Part shown: positions 19,774-29,458 of the stretch, one piece after another
Numbering within the stretch: position 1 is the stretch's first letter
How the letters are laid out: each line of letters opens with the position of its first letter
From: Bacillota bacterium
GTDB taxonomy: Bacteria > Bacillota_C > Negativicutes > JAEYSJ01
Reading direction: 5' to 3'
DNA length: 64,000 bases
Assembly: GCA_023434855.1 (NCBI GenBank)
Contig: JAEYSJ010000399.1
Span: forward strand, 1 to 64,000
The notes under the pieces: model-generated
Databases searched by the model: none
Told to the model about the DNA's origin: nothing
Seen by the model: only the letters and a program-made list of their open reading frames with translations
Made by a program: the position numbers and the translations under genes

Positions 19774-21360
19774 TTAAAAATCAGGCAATCCAGCCTCGGT
19801 GTTACCGTCCGGTTTAGCGGAATTAGTGCTGTCTTCTTTCTTCTTAATAATTGTGTCAATTCGCAATATCGCCACCGCCACTTCACCAGCAGCTTTGATG
19901 GCATGTAGTTTTACCGGTACAGGATCAAGTACACCTCGTGCTATCATGTCAGCAACTTCGCCTGTATCGCAGTCAATTCCTAAAGAATCTTGACTTTTGG
20001 CGGCCTGTGCTGCAATTGCTTCCTCAACCTTTTCCAGAGGATTATATCCGGCATTTTCAACAATCTGGGACAGTGGCCGTTTTAGAGCACTGGAAACGCA
20101 ATCAACGCCATAAGCGGCCATTCCCTTTATACTTTCCCGCGATTTATCAACCTGGCGGGCAATTGCAATTTCAATTGAACCGCCCCCTGGTACATAACCG
20201 CCCTTGACAGCTGCCTGCACACTGGATGCTGCATCTTTGGCAATACGTTCCCTCTCGCCCACAACTTCCTCAGTTGCCGCACCTACCAGGATTGTAGCCA
20301 TTGGTTTGCCTTTGCCACCAAGAATGCGGATTTGTTCCAATTTCTCGTCCTCATAAACTCTTTCGGCAAAACCAAGATATTTTTCAATATCAGCAACATC
20401 CTTTTTCAGACCTGTACGTTTAATCATCCGGGCACCGGTATGTTCCGCAGCCCGGCGCAAATCCTTTGCGGCGACCCGCTGGATAACGATTACACCCGCA
20501 TCGGTAAGAATTTCCTCCGCGACAGCATGTACGCCCCGGTCAACCAACACTGTTTTAACCCCAAGTTCGACAATTTTATGTACATTGCTTTTAAATTCAT
20601 CCTGCAGTTCTATATAGCGTTTAAACCCTATCTCAGTGCTTAACGCCTCATCCTCAATTTCCTCTGGTTCAAGTGCATCATCAATTAGCAGCAACTTGAC
20701 CTCTGCTATTTCCTGCGGCATTTCCTGGCTCATACGTTCCTTGTCGACAATAACTCCCATGAATACTTCGTTTTCCGCGCCCTCTTCCGCAGTTATTATT
20801 TCAGATAATTTAAAATTATTTTCACATAACTTTTCGGTTCCAATTAAACGGGTTGCTTCAACTACCAGATCGGCAATGTCTTCATACTCTCGTCCGGCGA
20901 TCATCGCGATATTGCGCAATACAGGATCGTTAAGGTCGTTCACTTGCCGGCCACGGTTTTTTACTTCATTTATGGCGCATTGAATACCATGTTTAATGCC
21001 TTCAATAACACGGGCAATAGGTACACCGCGCAACACCTGATTTACTCCTTCAGCGACCAGGCCGCCCGCCATAATAGTAGCCGTAGTGGTTCCGTCACCT
21101 ACCTCGGCTTGTTGGGCTTTGGCAATATTAATAAGCATTTTGGCGGCTGGATGGTTAACATCCATCTTATCTAAAATGGTAACTCCATCGTTAGTAATAA
21201 TAACCTCGCCAAAACGGTCAACAAGCATAGTATCAAGGCCTTTAGGGCCAATGGTACCTTCCACTGCAGCGGTGATAGCTCTAACCGCGTTGGCATTGGT
21301 CAGTAAGGCCGCTAACCGCTCATCAACTTCAGAGCCGCTACCGGCTTGCTTTAAATTCAT
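19774..21360 (-). CDS. Group III (archaeal-type) chaperonin in the dnaK operon
   Basis: A chaperonin of the thermosome/CCT class rather than GroEL. The 528 aa protein shows TIGPKGLDTMLVD (residues 36-48), NDGVTIL (57-63), MDVNHPAAKM (66-75), the ATPase motif GDGTTTAT (88-95), a helical protrusion-like apical region (~240-270, where GroEL needs GroES), VPGGGSIEIA (~390) and, near the C-terminus, ARGVLDPVPVKLHAIKAAGE. There is no GroEL-type GGM tail. Ribosome site AGGGGG. The gene lies between hrcA and grpE behind CIRCE, the context described for bacterial group III chaperonins such as that of Carboxydothermus. A co-chaperonin-independent folding role is inferred from the built-in lid region. 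Confidence 0.93.
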   Translation of the reverse strand: MNLKQAGSGSEVDERLAALLTNANAVRAITAAVEGTIGPKGLDTMLVDRFGEVIITNDGVTILDKMDVNHPAAKMLINIAKAQQAEVGDGTTTATIMAGGLVAEGVNQVLRGVPIARVIEGIKHGIQCAINEVKNRGRQVNDLNDPVLRNIAMIAGREYEDIADLVVEATRLIGTEKLCENNFKLSEIITAEEGAENEVFMGVIVDKERMSQEMPQEIAEVKLLLIDDALEPEEIEDEALSTEIGFKRYIELQDEFKSNVHKIVELGVKTVLVDRGVHAVAEEILTDAGVIVIQRVAAKDLRRAAEHTGARMIKRTGLKKDVADIEKYLGFAERVYEDEKLEQIRILGGKGKPMATILVGAATEEVVGERERIAKDAASSVQAAVKGGYVPGGGSIEIAIARQVDKSRESIKGMAAYGVDCVSSALKRPLSQIVENAGYNPLEKVEEAIAAQAAKSQDSLGIDCDTGEVADMIARGVLDPVPVKLHAIKAAGEVAVAILRIDTIIKKKEDSTNSAKPDGNTEAGLPDF

Positions 21361-21374
21361 AGTTCGGTCCCCCT

Positions 21375-21530
21375 AATAGAGTGTGTTTCCAAAAACACAC
21401 TTTCCTTAATATTCTTTTAAACTGTTACAAAATACCCCGATGTTAAATACCTGTGAAGCCGCACAGTAAGGGTATATCAGATTTCTACGCTGAAAAGGCT
21501 CAACGACAAAGAAGGGTATTTTGTAACAGC
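21375..21530. repeat. Long palindromic intergenic element, family A copy 2
   Basis: Palindrome bounded by ACTGTTACAAAATACCC (21421) and GGGTATTTTGTAACAG (to 21529). On its left lies the side module with hairpin GTGTGTTTCC/AAAAACACAC and TTTCCTTAATATT. This ~60-base flank is nearly the reverse complement of the right flank of copy A3 (30597-30660). It separates hrcA from the chaperonin gene. Confidence 0.8.
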
Positions 21531-21591
21531 CTCTAATACGCATATATACTTTTATTAATAATATTGCCTGCCATTAAAAGGCAAATACAGC

Positions 21592-22620
21592 TTATATCTT
21601 ATATTTTTTTAGCATTTCTCCCAGATGACGGTGCATAAACTCTAAGACTGTCATTATTTTCCCGTATTCCATCCTGGTAGGACCCAAAACAGCTACTGTG
21701 CCTACCACCTGACCGTCAATACGGTATGTGGCCTGGACCATACTACACTCATGAATGCCACTGTATTTATTTTCCCGTCCGATAGTAACAACCACACCAT
21801 CGCTGTCTTGTATATTTAATATATCGCATAATAATTGCTGCTCTTCCAGCATGGAAAGCAAGCCTTTTACCTTCTCCACATCACGAAATTCCGGCTGGTT
21901 TAACAGCTGAGTCGTCCCGCCTAAATACACCTTGTCATGCTTATCAGCTGTTAACGCCTGTTTAATAATTTCCATGGCTGTTTGAAACATTTTTGCATCA
22001 GGCAACACTTCATGCTTTATTTCACCCAAAATGGGTGTTTTAATCTTGTCAAAAGATAAACCGGCCAAACGATTATTAATTCCTTCAGAAATTTGTTGCA
22101 AGTCCCGGAAAGATATACCTTCCGGAATATTTATGACCTTATTTTCTACGAAGCCGGTATCGGTTACAACAATCAAAATCGCACGGTGCTCATCGAGGGG
22201 CAGGAATTGCAAATATCTAAAAACACAATGAGAAAGCTGTGGTGCCAAAACAAGCGAAATATTTTGAGTCATTGTTGATAGGATTTTAACTGTTTCCTGA
22301 AATACTTCCTCGATGCGCTGCACTTTTGCATGATACCAATTGTTAATCAGTGTTATTTCCTGCTCAGACATTTGCTGAGGAGACATTAAACAATCTACGT
22401 AAAACCTGTAGCCTTTGGCCGAAGGAACCCGTCCCGACGAAGTATGCGGCTGCTCTATATAACCCATTAACTCCAAGTCGGCCATTTCATTACGAATTGT
22501 AGCCGGGCTAATACCTAAATCATATTTACGAGCAAGAGTACGTGAACCAACAGGTTCAGCGGTGGAAATATAATCATTGATAATTGCTTGAAGAATCTTA
22601 CATTTTCTCTCATCTATCAT
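21592..22620 (-). CDS. hrcA: Heat-inducible transcription repressor HrcA
   Basis: HrcA represses class I heat-shock genes by binding CIRCE. The 342 aa protein has an N-terminal winged helix (IRNEMADLELMGYIEQPHTS near residue 45) and the usual C-terminal GAF-like dimer domain ending in HRHLGEMLKKYKI. The start at 22620 (MIDERKCKIL) is family-typical; the longer frame would run through CIRCE. First gene of the hrcA-chaperonin-grpE-dnaK-dnaJ operon, autoregulated via the CIRCE 30 bases upstream. Confidence 0.95.
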   Translation of the reverse strand: MIDERKCKILQAIINDYISTAEPVGSRTLARKYDLGISPATIRNEMADLELMGYIEQPHTSSGRVPSAKGYRFYVDCLMSPQQMSEQEITLINNWYHAKVQRIEEVFQETVKILSTMTQNISLVLAPQLSHCVFRYLQFLPLDEHRAILIVVTDTGFVENKVINIPEGISFRDLQQISEGINNRLAGLSFDKIKTPILGEIKHEVLPDAKMFQTAMEIIKQALTADKHDKVYLGGTTQLLNQPEFRDVEKVKGLLSMLEEQQLLCDILNIQDSDGVVVTIGRENKYSGIHECSMVQATYRIDGQVVGTVAVLGPTRMEYGKIMTVLEFMHRHLGEMLKKYKI

Positions 22621-22649
22621 TGCTTCCACCACCCAGTTCTTAGTTGTTG

Positions 22650-22676
22650 TTAGCACTCTACTCGATAGAGTGCTAA
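22650..22676 (-). promoter_or_regulatory. CIRCE operator
   Basis: TTAGCACTC, nine-base spacer TACTCGATA, GAGTGCTAA: a perfect consensus CIRCE. It lies between the promoter and the hrcA start, where HrcA binding blocks transcription. Confidence 0.97.
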
Positions 22677-22687
22677 CATCTAATAAA

Positions 22688-22716
22688 AAAATACCACTCA
22701 TTTGCTTGAATGTCAA
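22688..22716 (-). promoter_or_regulatory. Sigma-A promoter of the hrcA heat-shock operon
   Basis: Minus-strand TTGACA (22711-22716), 17-base spacer, TATTTT (22688-22693). Transcription would start just before the CIRCE element. Confidence 0.75.
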
Positions 22717-22737
22717 GAGATTAGATATATTTTACGG

Positions 22738-23874
22738 CTAGTCCGGCAAAAATGCCGTAAAAACTACGTTTCCAAATTTCATTCCCGCTGCAGTTAGGTG
22801 TATTCCGTCTGCATTTAGATTTATTAACTGCTGTTTAACCAGTTTATTTACAACATTGCCATAAGAATCTAAGAAATCTTGCCGAAAATAGGCAGCGAAT
22901 TCACTGAATTTTAATCCCCTTGCTGTCCGCAGTGCCAAAAATGCAAATTCGGCCATACTAATGTCTCTATCAGACTTTTCCCGGAACACTGTTGCCGGTC
23001 TTCCGGCAGCAGAGAGTCGTATATACTCTTCAATATCGGCCGTATTGGCTAACCTTTGGCCACCCACGAATGAATGAGCTGCCGCCCCTACACCAACATA
23101 TGGCTGATAATGCCAGTATTTTAAATTGTGGCGACATTCCTTGCCCTTTTTGGCATAGTTTGATATTTCGTAGCGTACAAACTTGTGTTGCGGCAAAACC
23201 CGGTTAACATATTCGTACATGTCATCCTCTGTTTCTTCTTCTGGCAATTCCAATACCCCATTATTCATAAGTCGGTCAAAAGGAGTGTCCTTCTCGACTT
23301 TCAGGCCGTATACGGAAATATGATTAACACAGAGCGCAGCCGCCTGAGTCAAACTATCGCAGAAGTTTTCAACGCTTTGACCAGGCAGACCATACATTAA
23401 ATCAATATTGATATTAGTAAAACCGGTGTTTTGAGCAGTTTCAACCGCCTGTACAGCCTCAGCGGCAGAATGTATCCTTCCTATTGTCTGCAAAAGTCTA
23501 TCGGAAAATGCTTGTACACCAAAACTGATTCTGTTTACCCCGCTTTTTTTTAAGATCAGCAGCTTTTCCTTATCCACAGTTCCCGGGTTGCTTTCAATAC
23601 TTATCTCCGCATCCGAATCAATTTTTAAATTGCTTCGCAGACAATCTACTATTTTCACCAGAAATTCAATAGGCAAAATAGTAGGTGTACCACCGCCAAT
23701 ATAGATAGTATCAACCGCATTGGCAGATAAAACACCGCCTTGACCGGCAATTTCCCGGCACAAGGCGGTTGTATACTCATGAAATAAATAATCCTGATTA
23801 GTATATGAAGGGAAATCACAATACAAACATTTTTGCCTGCAAAAAGGGATGTGAACGTACACACCAAATTTCAT
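22738..23874 (-). CDS. hemW: Heme chaperone HemW (HemN-like radical SAM protein)
   Basis: Radical-SAM protein formerly annotated as oxygen-independent coproporphyrinogen oxidase; HemW members bind heme and act as heme chaperones. The 378 aa protein has CRQKCLYCDF at residues 12-21 and the glycine-rich IYIGGGTPTIL near residue 66. The ATG at 23874 follows GGAGG seven bases upstream; the longer frame lacks support. Conserved lepA-hemW-hrcA order. Confidence 0.92.
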   Translation of the reverse strand: MKFGVYVHIPFCRQKCLYCDFPSYTNQDYLFHEYTTALCREIAGQGGVLSANAVDTIYIGGGTPTILPIEFLVKIVDCLRSNLKIDSDAEISIESNPGTVDKEKLLILKKSGVNRISFGVQAFSDRLLQTIGRIHSAAEAVQAVETAQNTGFTNINIDLMYGLPGQSVENFCDSLTQAAALCVNHISVYGLKVEKDTPFDRLMNNGVLELPEEETEDDMYEYVNRVLPQHKFVRYEISNYAKKGKECRHNLKYWHYQPYVGVGAAAHSFVGGQRLANTADIEEYIRLSAAGRPATVFREKSDRDISMAEFAFLALRTARGLKFSEFAAYFRQDFLDSYGNVVNKLVKQQLINLNADGIHLTAAGMKFGNVVFTAFLPD

Positions 23875-23918
23875 AAAAATTGCCTCCGCTTTTGCTGTCA
23901 TTGCCAGAAAGCAAAAAC

Positions 23919-25715
23919 TTAATCCATTTTTAATATTGCCATAAACGCTTCCTGTGGAATCTCTACACTTCCCACTTGTTTCATGCGTTTTTTGCCTTCT
24001 TTTTGTTTCTCCAGCAATTTACGTTTACGCGTAATATCCCCGCCATAACATTTAGCTAAAACATCCTTGCGCATAGCCCGCACTGTTTCACGGGCGATAA
24101 CTTTATTGCCTATCGCCGCTTGAATGGGAATTTCAAACATTTGCCGTGGAATAATTTCCTTCAGCTTTTCCGCTAGTTGCCGCCCCCGATAGGTAGCCCT
24201 GTCACGATGTACAATAACAGACAAGGCATCAACCGGGTCACCGTTCAATAGTATATCAAGCTTCACTAAAGCAGATGTCTGATAACCAATAATCTCATAG
24301 TCCAGGGAAGCATAACCCCGGGTGGAAGACTTCAAACGGTCAAAATAGTCATAAATAATTTCGCTTAAAGGTAAATAATAGGTCAGCATAACCCTGGTAG
24401 TATCAAGATACTTCATATCCTTAAATTCGCCGCGCTTCTCCTGGGATAATTCCATAACTGCCCCAACGAAATCGTTGGGCACGATTACAGTAGCTTTAAC
24501 ATATGGCTCATCAATATGGTCAATCTCCTGAGGAGTAGGCAAGTGGGACGGATTATCAATATCTAAAATTTCACCGTCTGTTTTATATACTTTGTAAATA
24601 ACACTGGGAGCTGTAGTAATAAGAGTAAGATGATACTCCCGTTCCAGTCGTTCCTGAATAACATCCATATGCAACAGCCCTAGAAAACCGCAACGAAAAC
24701 CAAACCCTAACGCTATCGATGTTTCCGGTTCAAAAACTAAAGAAGCATCATTAAGCTGTAACTTTTCCAGCGCATCCCGTAAGTTGTCATAGTCTGCACT
24801 ATCTACCGGGTACAGTCCGCAGTAAACCATTGGTGTGATTTTACGATAACCAGGCAATGGCTTGGCCACAGGTCTGTCCCCATCCGTAACTGTATCACCT
24901 ACCCTGGTATCTATCACGTTTTTAATACTGGCGGCAATAAACCCTACCTGCCCCGGACCCAGTTCATTAACATTTGCCAGATACGGACGAAAGATTCCCA
25001 CTTCAGTAACATCAAAATTTTTATCGGTAGCCATCATTTTTACATTCATACCGGGAGTAATAGTTCCATCCATAACCCGCACATAAGCAATAACTCCTTT
25101 ATAAGAGTCAAAATGAGAATCAAAAATAAGCGCGCTAAGCGGCGCATCGGCTTTGCCTTTAGGCGGTGGAACTTTTTTTACTATTGCTTCCAGAACTTCT
25201 TCAATACCAAAACCGGTCTTGGCGCTAACCAGTACAGCATCTGAAGCATCCAAGCCAATTACTTCTTCTATTTCATGTTTAACTTTATCCGGGTCTGCAC
25301 TGGGTAAGTCTATTTTATTAATAACCGGAATAATCTCCAAGTTATGCTCTAGCGCCAAATATACATTGGCCAGAGTTTGAGCTTCAATTCCCTGAGCGGC
25401 GTCGATAACCAGCAGTGCCCCCTCACAGGCTGCCAGACTGCGGGATACTTCATAGGTAAAATCAACGTGACCAGGTGTGTCAATTAAATTAAGCATATAT
25501 TTCTGGCCGTCTTTTGCTGTATATTCAAGCCGCACGGCCTGCGCTTTAATAGTAATGCCACGTTCGCGTTCAAGTTCCATTTGATCTAAAACCTGGTCTT
25601 CCATCTCACGGGCAGAGAGGGCGCCGGTATACTCTAGCAAGCGATCGGCAAGTGTAGACTTGCCATGGTCTATATGCGCGATAATTGAGAAATTGCGAAT
25701 ATTAGTTGTGTCCAT
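23919..25715 (-). CDS. lepA: Elongation factor 4 (LepA)
   Basis: Translational GTPase LepA/EF4, implicated in ribosome biogenesis and elongation fidelity. The 598 aa length is exact for the family. G motifs: AHIDHGKST (residues 13-21), DTPGHVDF (~80), NKIDLPSAD (~134). The C-terminal LepA-specific domain ends with [16 protein letters not shown]. Ribosome site GAGGAGG. Upstream, gpr and rpsT, which often accompany lepA in Bacillota, are absent from the window. Confidence 0.96.
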   Translation of the reverse strand: MDTTNIRNFSIIAHIDHGKSTLADRLLEYTGALSAREMEDQVLDQMELERERGITIKAQAVRLEYTAKDGQKYMLNLIDTPGHVDFTYEVSRSLAACEGALLVIDAAQGIEAQTLANVYLALEHNLEIIPVINKIDLPSADPDKVKHEIEEVIGLDASDAVLVSAKTGFGIEEVLEAIVKKVPPPKGKADAPLSALIFDSHFDSYKGVIAYVRVMDGTITPGMNVKMMATDKNFDVTEVGIFRPYLANVNELGPGQVGFIAASIKNVIDTRVGDTVTDGDRPVAKPLPGYRKITPMVYCGLYPVDSADYDNLRDALEKLQLNDASLVFEPETSIALGFGFRCGFLGLLHMDVIQERLEREYHLTLITTAPSVIYKVYKTDGEILDIDNPSHLPTPQEIDHIDEPYVKATVIVPNDFVGAVMELSQEKRGEFKDMKYLDTTRVMLTYYLPLSEIIYDYFDRLKSSTRGYASLDYEIIGYQTSALVKLDILLNGDPVDALSVIVHRDRATYRGRQLAEKLKEIIPRQMFEIPIQAAIGNKVIARETVRAMRKDVLAKCYGGDITRKRKLLEKQKEGKKRMKQVGSVEIPQEAFMAILKMD

Positions 25716-25829
25716 AGAGGCCTCCTCTCATTGGGCTGCAGATAATACTTATTCGATTATACCATCTGCCGCCCGACCCCTGCAACCCTTACCTTAGCTG
25801 TCCTTATTTCTCCTTCGGAAAATATAAGT

Positions 25830-25858
25830 TTCCCGCTTCAGCTATTCGGTAACTTACG
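25830..25858 (-). terminator. Possible terminator after the gene at 25866
   Basis: Inverted repeat TAAGTTTCCCG / CGGTAACTTA (imperfect, ~10 bp) directly downstream of the hypothetical gene. The U-tract is poor. Confidence 0.4.
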
Positions 25859-25865
25859 TTTTCGC

Positions 25866-26345
25866 TTACGGTTTACCGGAATCCGGGTTTTCTAATAAAT
25901 GCCTAATCTTCCCATTAAAAGCATCTACTTTCTTATGAGCTATATTACAGTATAACTCCAAGCTCTGTTTGGTTTTAAAAGCTTCATCCACAAATTGCTT
26001 ATACCATATATTTAGCCAGTTAACTAACTTAGAAGAATCCAGATAAATATAGGTTGGAACAGCAATTTTTTGTCCGGCGGTTTCGATAAAGAGGTTGTTG
26101 CCTGCCCAATCAATTTTTGCTATTGGATATACAGCATTGAAACTATAGCCATAACCTAGCAGATATGTTGAATATACACCGGTTTTTTCCCGTTTTAGGT
26201 TAAAGGCCTGTACGCAATTCTGTCGTTGAGTCAGACTATTAAGTTGTTTTTCAGTTGTTGTTACACCAAGCACTACTATTACAAGCAAAATTGCCAAACT
26301 ACGAAAAATAGTTACCATTTCAGATGAGGTTAGCCGGATAAACAT
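25866..26345 (-). CDS. Hypothetical protein with N-terminal membrane anchor
   Basis: Not recognised. The 159 aa protein has a hydrophobic helix at residues ~13-28 (IFRSLAILLVIVVLGV) and a soluble domain with several aromatic residues and two cysteines. This fits a single-pass membrane protein or an uncleaved signal anchor. The start at 26345 has GAGGTGG five bases upstream; ATG at residue 10 is an alternative. It lies where gpr or rpsT would often be found between lepA and spoIIP, so a sporulation link is possible but unproven. Confidence 0.65.
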   Translation of the reverse strand: MFIRLTSSEMVTIFRSLAILLVIVVLGVTTTEKQLNSLTQRQNCVQAFNLKREKTGVYSTYLLGYGYSFNAVYPIAKIDWAGNNLFIETAGQKIAVPTYIYLDSSKLVNWLNIWYKQFVDEAFKTKQSLELYCNIAHKKVDAFNGKIRHLLENPDSGKP

Positions 26346-26430
26346 TATACCACCTCTACATTAACTTGCCAAAAAAATAACGGCTTATACATTGCCGTTT
26401 GTTATAAAAAAAACGCCCAGCGTCTTTGTC

Positions 26431-26585
26431 TAACCGCCAAGGACACCAAGCTCGCCAAGAAAAACATTGGATTTTAGTAATAAATGTTTAGATGTTTGGC
26501 CCTTTTAGGGAGTTATTTCCTCTGTCAGGAATAATTGAAAAATATAAAAAAATCCCTTAGCGTTCTTGGCGTCCTTGGCGGTTAA
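26431..26585. repeat. Family C hairpin repeat, copy 1
   Basis: Terminal inverted repeats TAACCGCCAAGGACACCAAG (26431) and CTTGGCGTCCTTGGCGGTTA (to 26584) are almost perfectly complementary over 20 bases and enclose ~115 bases of less symmetric sequence. Similar ends occur at 50672 and 62197. Confidence 0.8.
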
Positions 26586-26593
26586 CCGTTTGT

Positions 26594-26625
26594 AAAAAAA
26601 CTGCAGGCGTTAATACACCTGCAGT
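26594..26625 (-). terminator. Intrinsic terminator after spoIIP
   Basis: Stem ACTGCAGG / CCTGCAGT followed on the minus strand by seven T residues, 17 bases past the spoIIP stop codon. Confidence 0.85.
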
Positions 26626-26641
26626 ACTGCAATCTCCGCTT

Positions 26642-27709
26642 CTATTGGTGATTGTTTTCCATAATAATCTCAGCTAACACGTTACCCAACATTTCCATGC
26701 TCCGTTCAGCTTCCTCGACACTGTTTTCCTGACAACCAACTTCCAGTAAAAGAGCCCGCGGGTGCAAATGCTGGTTGTAACGCCATTCTACCAATTGTAT
26801 TCCACGCGAAAGACCAGGGTAATGCTGATTTAATTTGGCGTCAATTAGCTTGGCAAAAGCATGATTCTGCTGCCAATGGGGCTGCACCAAATCTTGCTGC
26901 CCGGTTGCCACCACTAAGGTAATTCTTGCAGCCTCTATACCATTTACCGTAGCAGTGGAATTTTCCCGTTTATCCGCATCCCGGTGTATATCAAACAACA
27001 TTTGAATAGACGGATAATCAGTCAGCATATTTCTAGCAGTTATTTCAGATGGCCCATAAGCTTTCATAAAGCTGGGATAGTCGTGAATATTGGTACTATG
27101 TACAGATTTAATCCCATTTTTCTCCAATTGTTTCACCAGCGCTGCTCCCACTTCTACTATGTCGCCACGTTGGCCGCCGGGTTTATGCGACACTCCTGAT
27201 GTCGGGATAAAAGATTCGGCAGTATGAGTATGGTAAATGCCGACCAATGGTTTTCCACCATCCAATAGACCAATGTTTTCAAATTTGGGGAAGTTTGGCA
27301 GACTCATTGCATTTACAGTGGGAGTACCTGTTTTTAATGCAGCAAGAAATGGAATTTCCGAGCTAATTAGGGTACGGATATCTTTAATATCTACGTTAGC
27401 TAATAATAGTACTGCACCGCGTAAAACATTTTGTGCATTAAGTTCTGTAGTAACTTTTACAACTTGTTGCTTCCCAGTTGTGTTTTCTAATCCCGGAATA
27501 CCAAAGAAGAGAATATCGCGCCATTTAGGCCACCCAAAATGCAGATAATATCCCTGTTGCGGCGTTATACCTGCATTGACTGGTACGGAAGCCTTAGACA
27601 TTGTAATATAGATCCCGGAAACTATAAGGCAAAGTAATAGAATAATAATCCCGGTATAAACTCTACGTTTTCTTTTATAATTTTTCCATCGCTGCCGCCT
27701 TGTTACCAT
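26642..27709 (-). CDS. spoIIP: Stage II sporulation protein P
   Basis: SpoIIP is the amidase/endopeptidase of the DMP machine that degrades septal peptidoglycan during engulfment. The 355 aa protein has an N-terminal anchor (residues ~16-37), then the catalytic domain with VGIYHTHTAESF near residue 160, MLFDIHRDA near residue 238 and the C-terminal Glu in ALLLEVGCQENS. AGGAGG ribosome site. It supports a spore-forming host. It is monocistronic here, without gpr upstream. Confidence 0.93.
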   Translation of the reverse strand: MVTRRQRWKNYKRKRRVYTGIIILLLCLIVSGIYITMSKASVPVNAGITPQQGYYLHFGWPKWRDILFFGIPGLENTTGKQQVVKVTTELNAQNVLRGAVLLLANVDIKDIRTLISSEIPFLAALKTGTPTVNAMSLPNFPKFENIGLLDGGKPLVGIYHTHTAESFIPTSGVSHKPGGQRGDIVEVGAALVKQLEKNGIKSVHSTNIHDYPSFMKAYGPSEITARNMLTDYPSIQMLFDIHRDADKRENSTATVNGIEAARITLVVATGQQDLVQPHWQQNHAFAKLIDAKLNQHYPGLSRGIQLVEWRYNQHLHPRALLLEVGCQENSVEEAERSMEMLGNVLAEIIMENNHQ

Positions 27710-27798
27710 TGCTGCCTCCTGTAGGGCACTGTAAATTTACCCTGTATTTGTTTACATACAATGTATATGCCTGGCAGCAACATGATATTACAACATAA

Positions 27799-27837
27799 AA
27801 AACCTACCTCACATAAACTAATGAGGTAGGTTTTTCC
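27799..27837 (-). terminator. Bidirectional terminator between aldolase and spoIIP
   Basis: Stem AAAAACCTACCTCA / TGAGGTAGGTTTTT with a ten-base loop. A T-tract is present on both strands; the leftward aldolase gene is the obvious user. Confidence 0.85.
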
Positions 27838-27851
27838 AACAATACTTTGTA

Positions 27852-28688
27852 CTATATAGCTTTTGATATACAGTCGAAATGCAGCATATATCGACGAACT
27901 GATTCTTTCACACCTTTTTTGACACCTAACATTAAGTGAATATAGTTGGCTGCAGGGTTTTTAGCCAGTTCAGCTTTAAGTTTTTCGCCGGCGGCCAAAG
28001 ATGTATCTGTAGGAACATTAATTTTTGCTATACCTGCCAGGATAGAACTACGGTAATCATCCTGGCTGAGTTTAGAGCCGCCGTGCATTACCAGTGGTAC
28101 ATTGATAGTGGTATTTAGCTCTCCCAACTTTATAAAATCAACTTTCTTTTCACCATTGCCACCGTGATTGCGAACAGCCACAGCTAATGCATCAACCTTC
28201 GTTTTATCAACAAACTCTGCGGCCATATCAGGCTTTACAATATTCTTTTCCTGTACATCATTATCATAACAACCAACATAGCCCAATTCCCCCTCGACGG
28301 AAACACCGAGAGAATGGGCTATGCGTGTAACTTCTTTTGTACGTTTTAAATTTTCGGTAAACGGTAAAGCAGACCCGTCATACATTACAGAGGTAAATCC
28401 CCAGCGAATTGCTCTAACCACCCCTTCATAAGTATGGCCATGATCCAGATGTAAAGCCACAGGCACAGATGATTTCTGGGCAGCGCGTATCATAGCCGCA
28501 CTCAATGTATCAACATCCACAAATTTAAATAAACGCTCAGCAATTCCTAATACCAAGGGAGTTTTTAATTCTTCTGCAACTTCAACAACAGCTCCTAACG
28601 TCTCAAAATTAAATACATTAAATCCTCCAACTGCATACTTACGTTTCCGTGCATCCTGAAGTAGTTCTCTCATCGTTACTAGAGCCAA
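27852..28688 (-). CDS. Class II fructose-bisphosphate aldolase-like protein
   Basis: Zinc-dependent ketose-bisphosphate aldolase family. The 278 aa protein has the first metal motif VALHLDHGHTYE near residue 75, VEGELGYVG near residue 130 and the third metal/phosphate motif VMHGGSKLSQDD near residue 200. The central motif reads AVAVRNHGGNG where most class II aldolases have a (G)TSHG type sequence, so the active site is somewhat unusual and substrate should not be assumed. TTG start at 28688 with AAGGAGG nine bases upstream. Confidence 0.85.
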   Translation of the reverse strand: MALVTMRELLQDARKRKYAVGGFNVFNFETLGAVVEVAEELKTPLVLGIAERLFKFVDVDTLSAAMIRAAQKSSVPVALHLDHGHTYEGVVRAIRWGFTSVMYDGSALPFTENLKRTKEVTRIAHSLGVSVEGELGYVGCYDNDVQEKNIVKPDMAAEFVDKTKVDALAVAVRNHGGNGEKKVDFIKLGELNTTINVPLVMHGGSKLSQDDYRSSILAGIAKINVPTDTSLAAGEKLKAELAKNPAANYIHLMLGVKKGVKESVRRYMLHFDCISKAI

Positions 28689-28853
28689 GGTTGAATTCCT
28701 CCTTATTATTAATTGTTAAATTCTGTGAGGTTCGTTATTATATATTCTGAATCATCTAAAAAAAACCTGCAAAGATTATTGCAAAAATTTTAAAAATTAC
28801 ATTTTTAAAATTTTTATGCTAGGCTAGTTATTTCCATTATTCATTAAACTATA

Positions 28854-28888
28854 CAAAAAAATTCCAGACATATTGTCTGGAATTTTCT
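28854..28888 (-). terminator. Intrinsic terminator of infC-rpmI-rplT
   Basis: Stem AAATTCCAGACA / TGTCTGGAATTT with loop TAT and a long T-tract on the minus strand, ~90 bases past rplT. Confidence 0.9.
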
Positions 28889-28973
28889 TATATTAAATTT
28901 TATTGCTTTTTAAGTTAACAGAAAATCAGCTTTAATTTCTTCATAGCTTAGCTAAATTTTTGATTGTTCTTAT

Positions 28974-29330
28974 TTAATTAAGTTGCTCTTTCGCGGTATC
29001 TACTAACTTACCAAAAGTAGTCATATCGTTTATCGCCAAATCAGCCAGCATTTTGCGGTTTACATCTACACCGGCCTTTTTTAGGCCGTTGATCAATTGA
29101 CTGTAAGATATGCCGTTGATGCGGGCAGCAGCGTTAATTCTGGCAATCCATAGTTTACGGAATTCTCCCTTTTTGGCCCTACGGTCACGGCGGGCATAAT
29201 AGAGAGCTTTCATTACTGTTTCATTGGCCTTTTTAAATAACTTACTCTTGGCACCTCTATAGCCTTTGGCTAATTTAAGAATTTTTTTATGACGTCTATG
29301 TGCAGTCACGCCTTTTTTAACTCTTGGCAT
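28974..29330 (-). CDS. rplT: 50S ribosomal protein L20
   Basis: L20 is an early 23S rRNA-binding assembly protein and, in Bacillota, the repressor of its own operon. The 118 aa protein shows [20 protein letters not shown] and [26 protein letters not shown] ribosome site. Last gene of infC-rpmI-rplT, with a 128-base gap from rpmI. Confidence 0.97.
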   Translation of the reverse strand: MPRVKKGVTAHRRHKKILKLAKGYRGAKSKLFKKANETVMKALYYARRDRRAKKGEFRKLWIARINAAARINGISYSQLINGLKKAGVDVNRKMLADLAINDMTTFGKLVDTAKEQLN

Positions 29331-29458
29331 GGTTGGTTCCCCCTATCAAAATATTGTTTAAGAGTCTGGTCAAAGTGCAGCTCTAAATTAACCTTAGATT
29401 AGCATTTTACCGTCCTCTCCGGAAAAATAAAATTGTATGCATTTGAAACATACTTAAT

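Noticed and set aside
22621..22716. Longer hrcA start
   Set aside because: It would include the CIRCE operator and the promoter; the family start is MIDERKCKIL.
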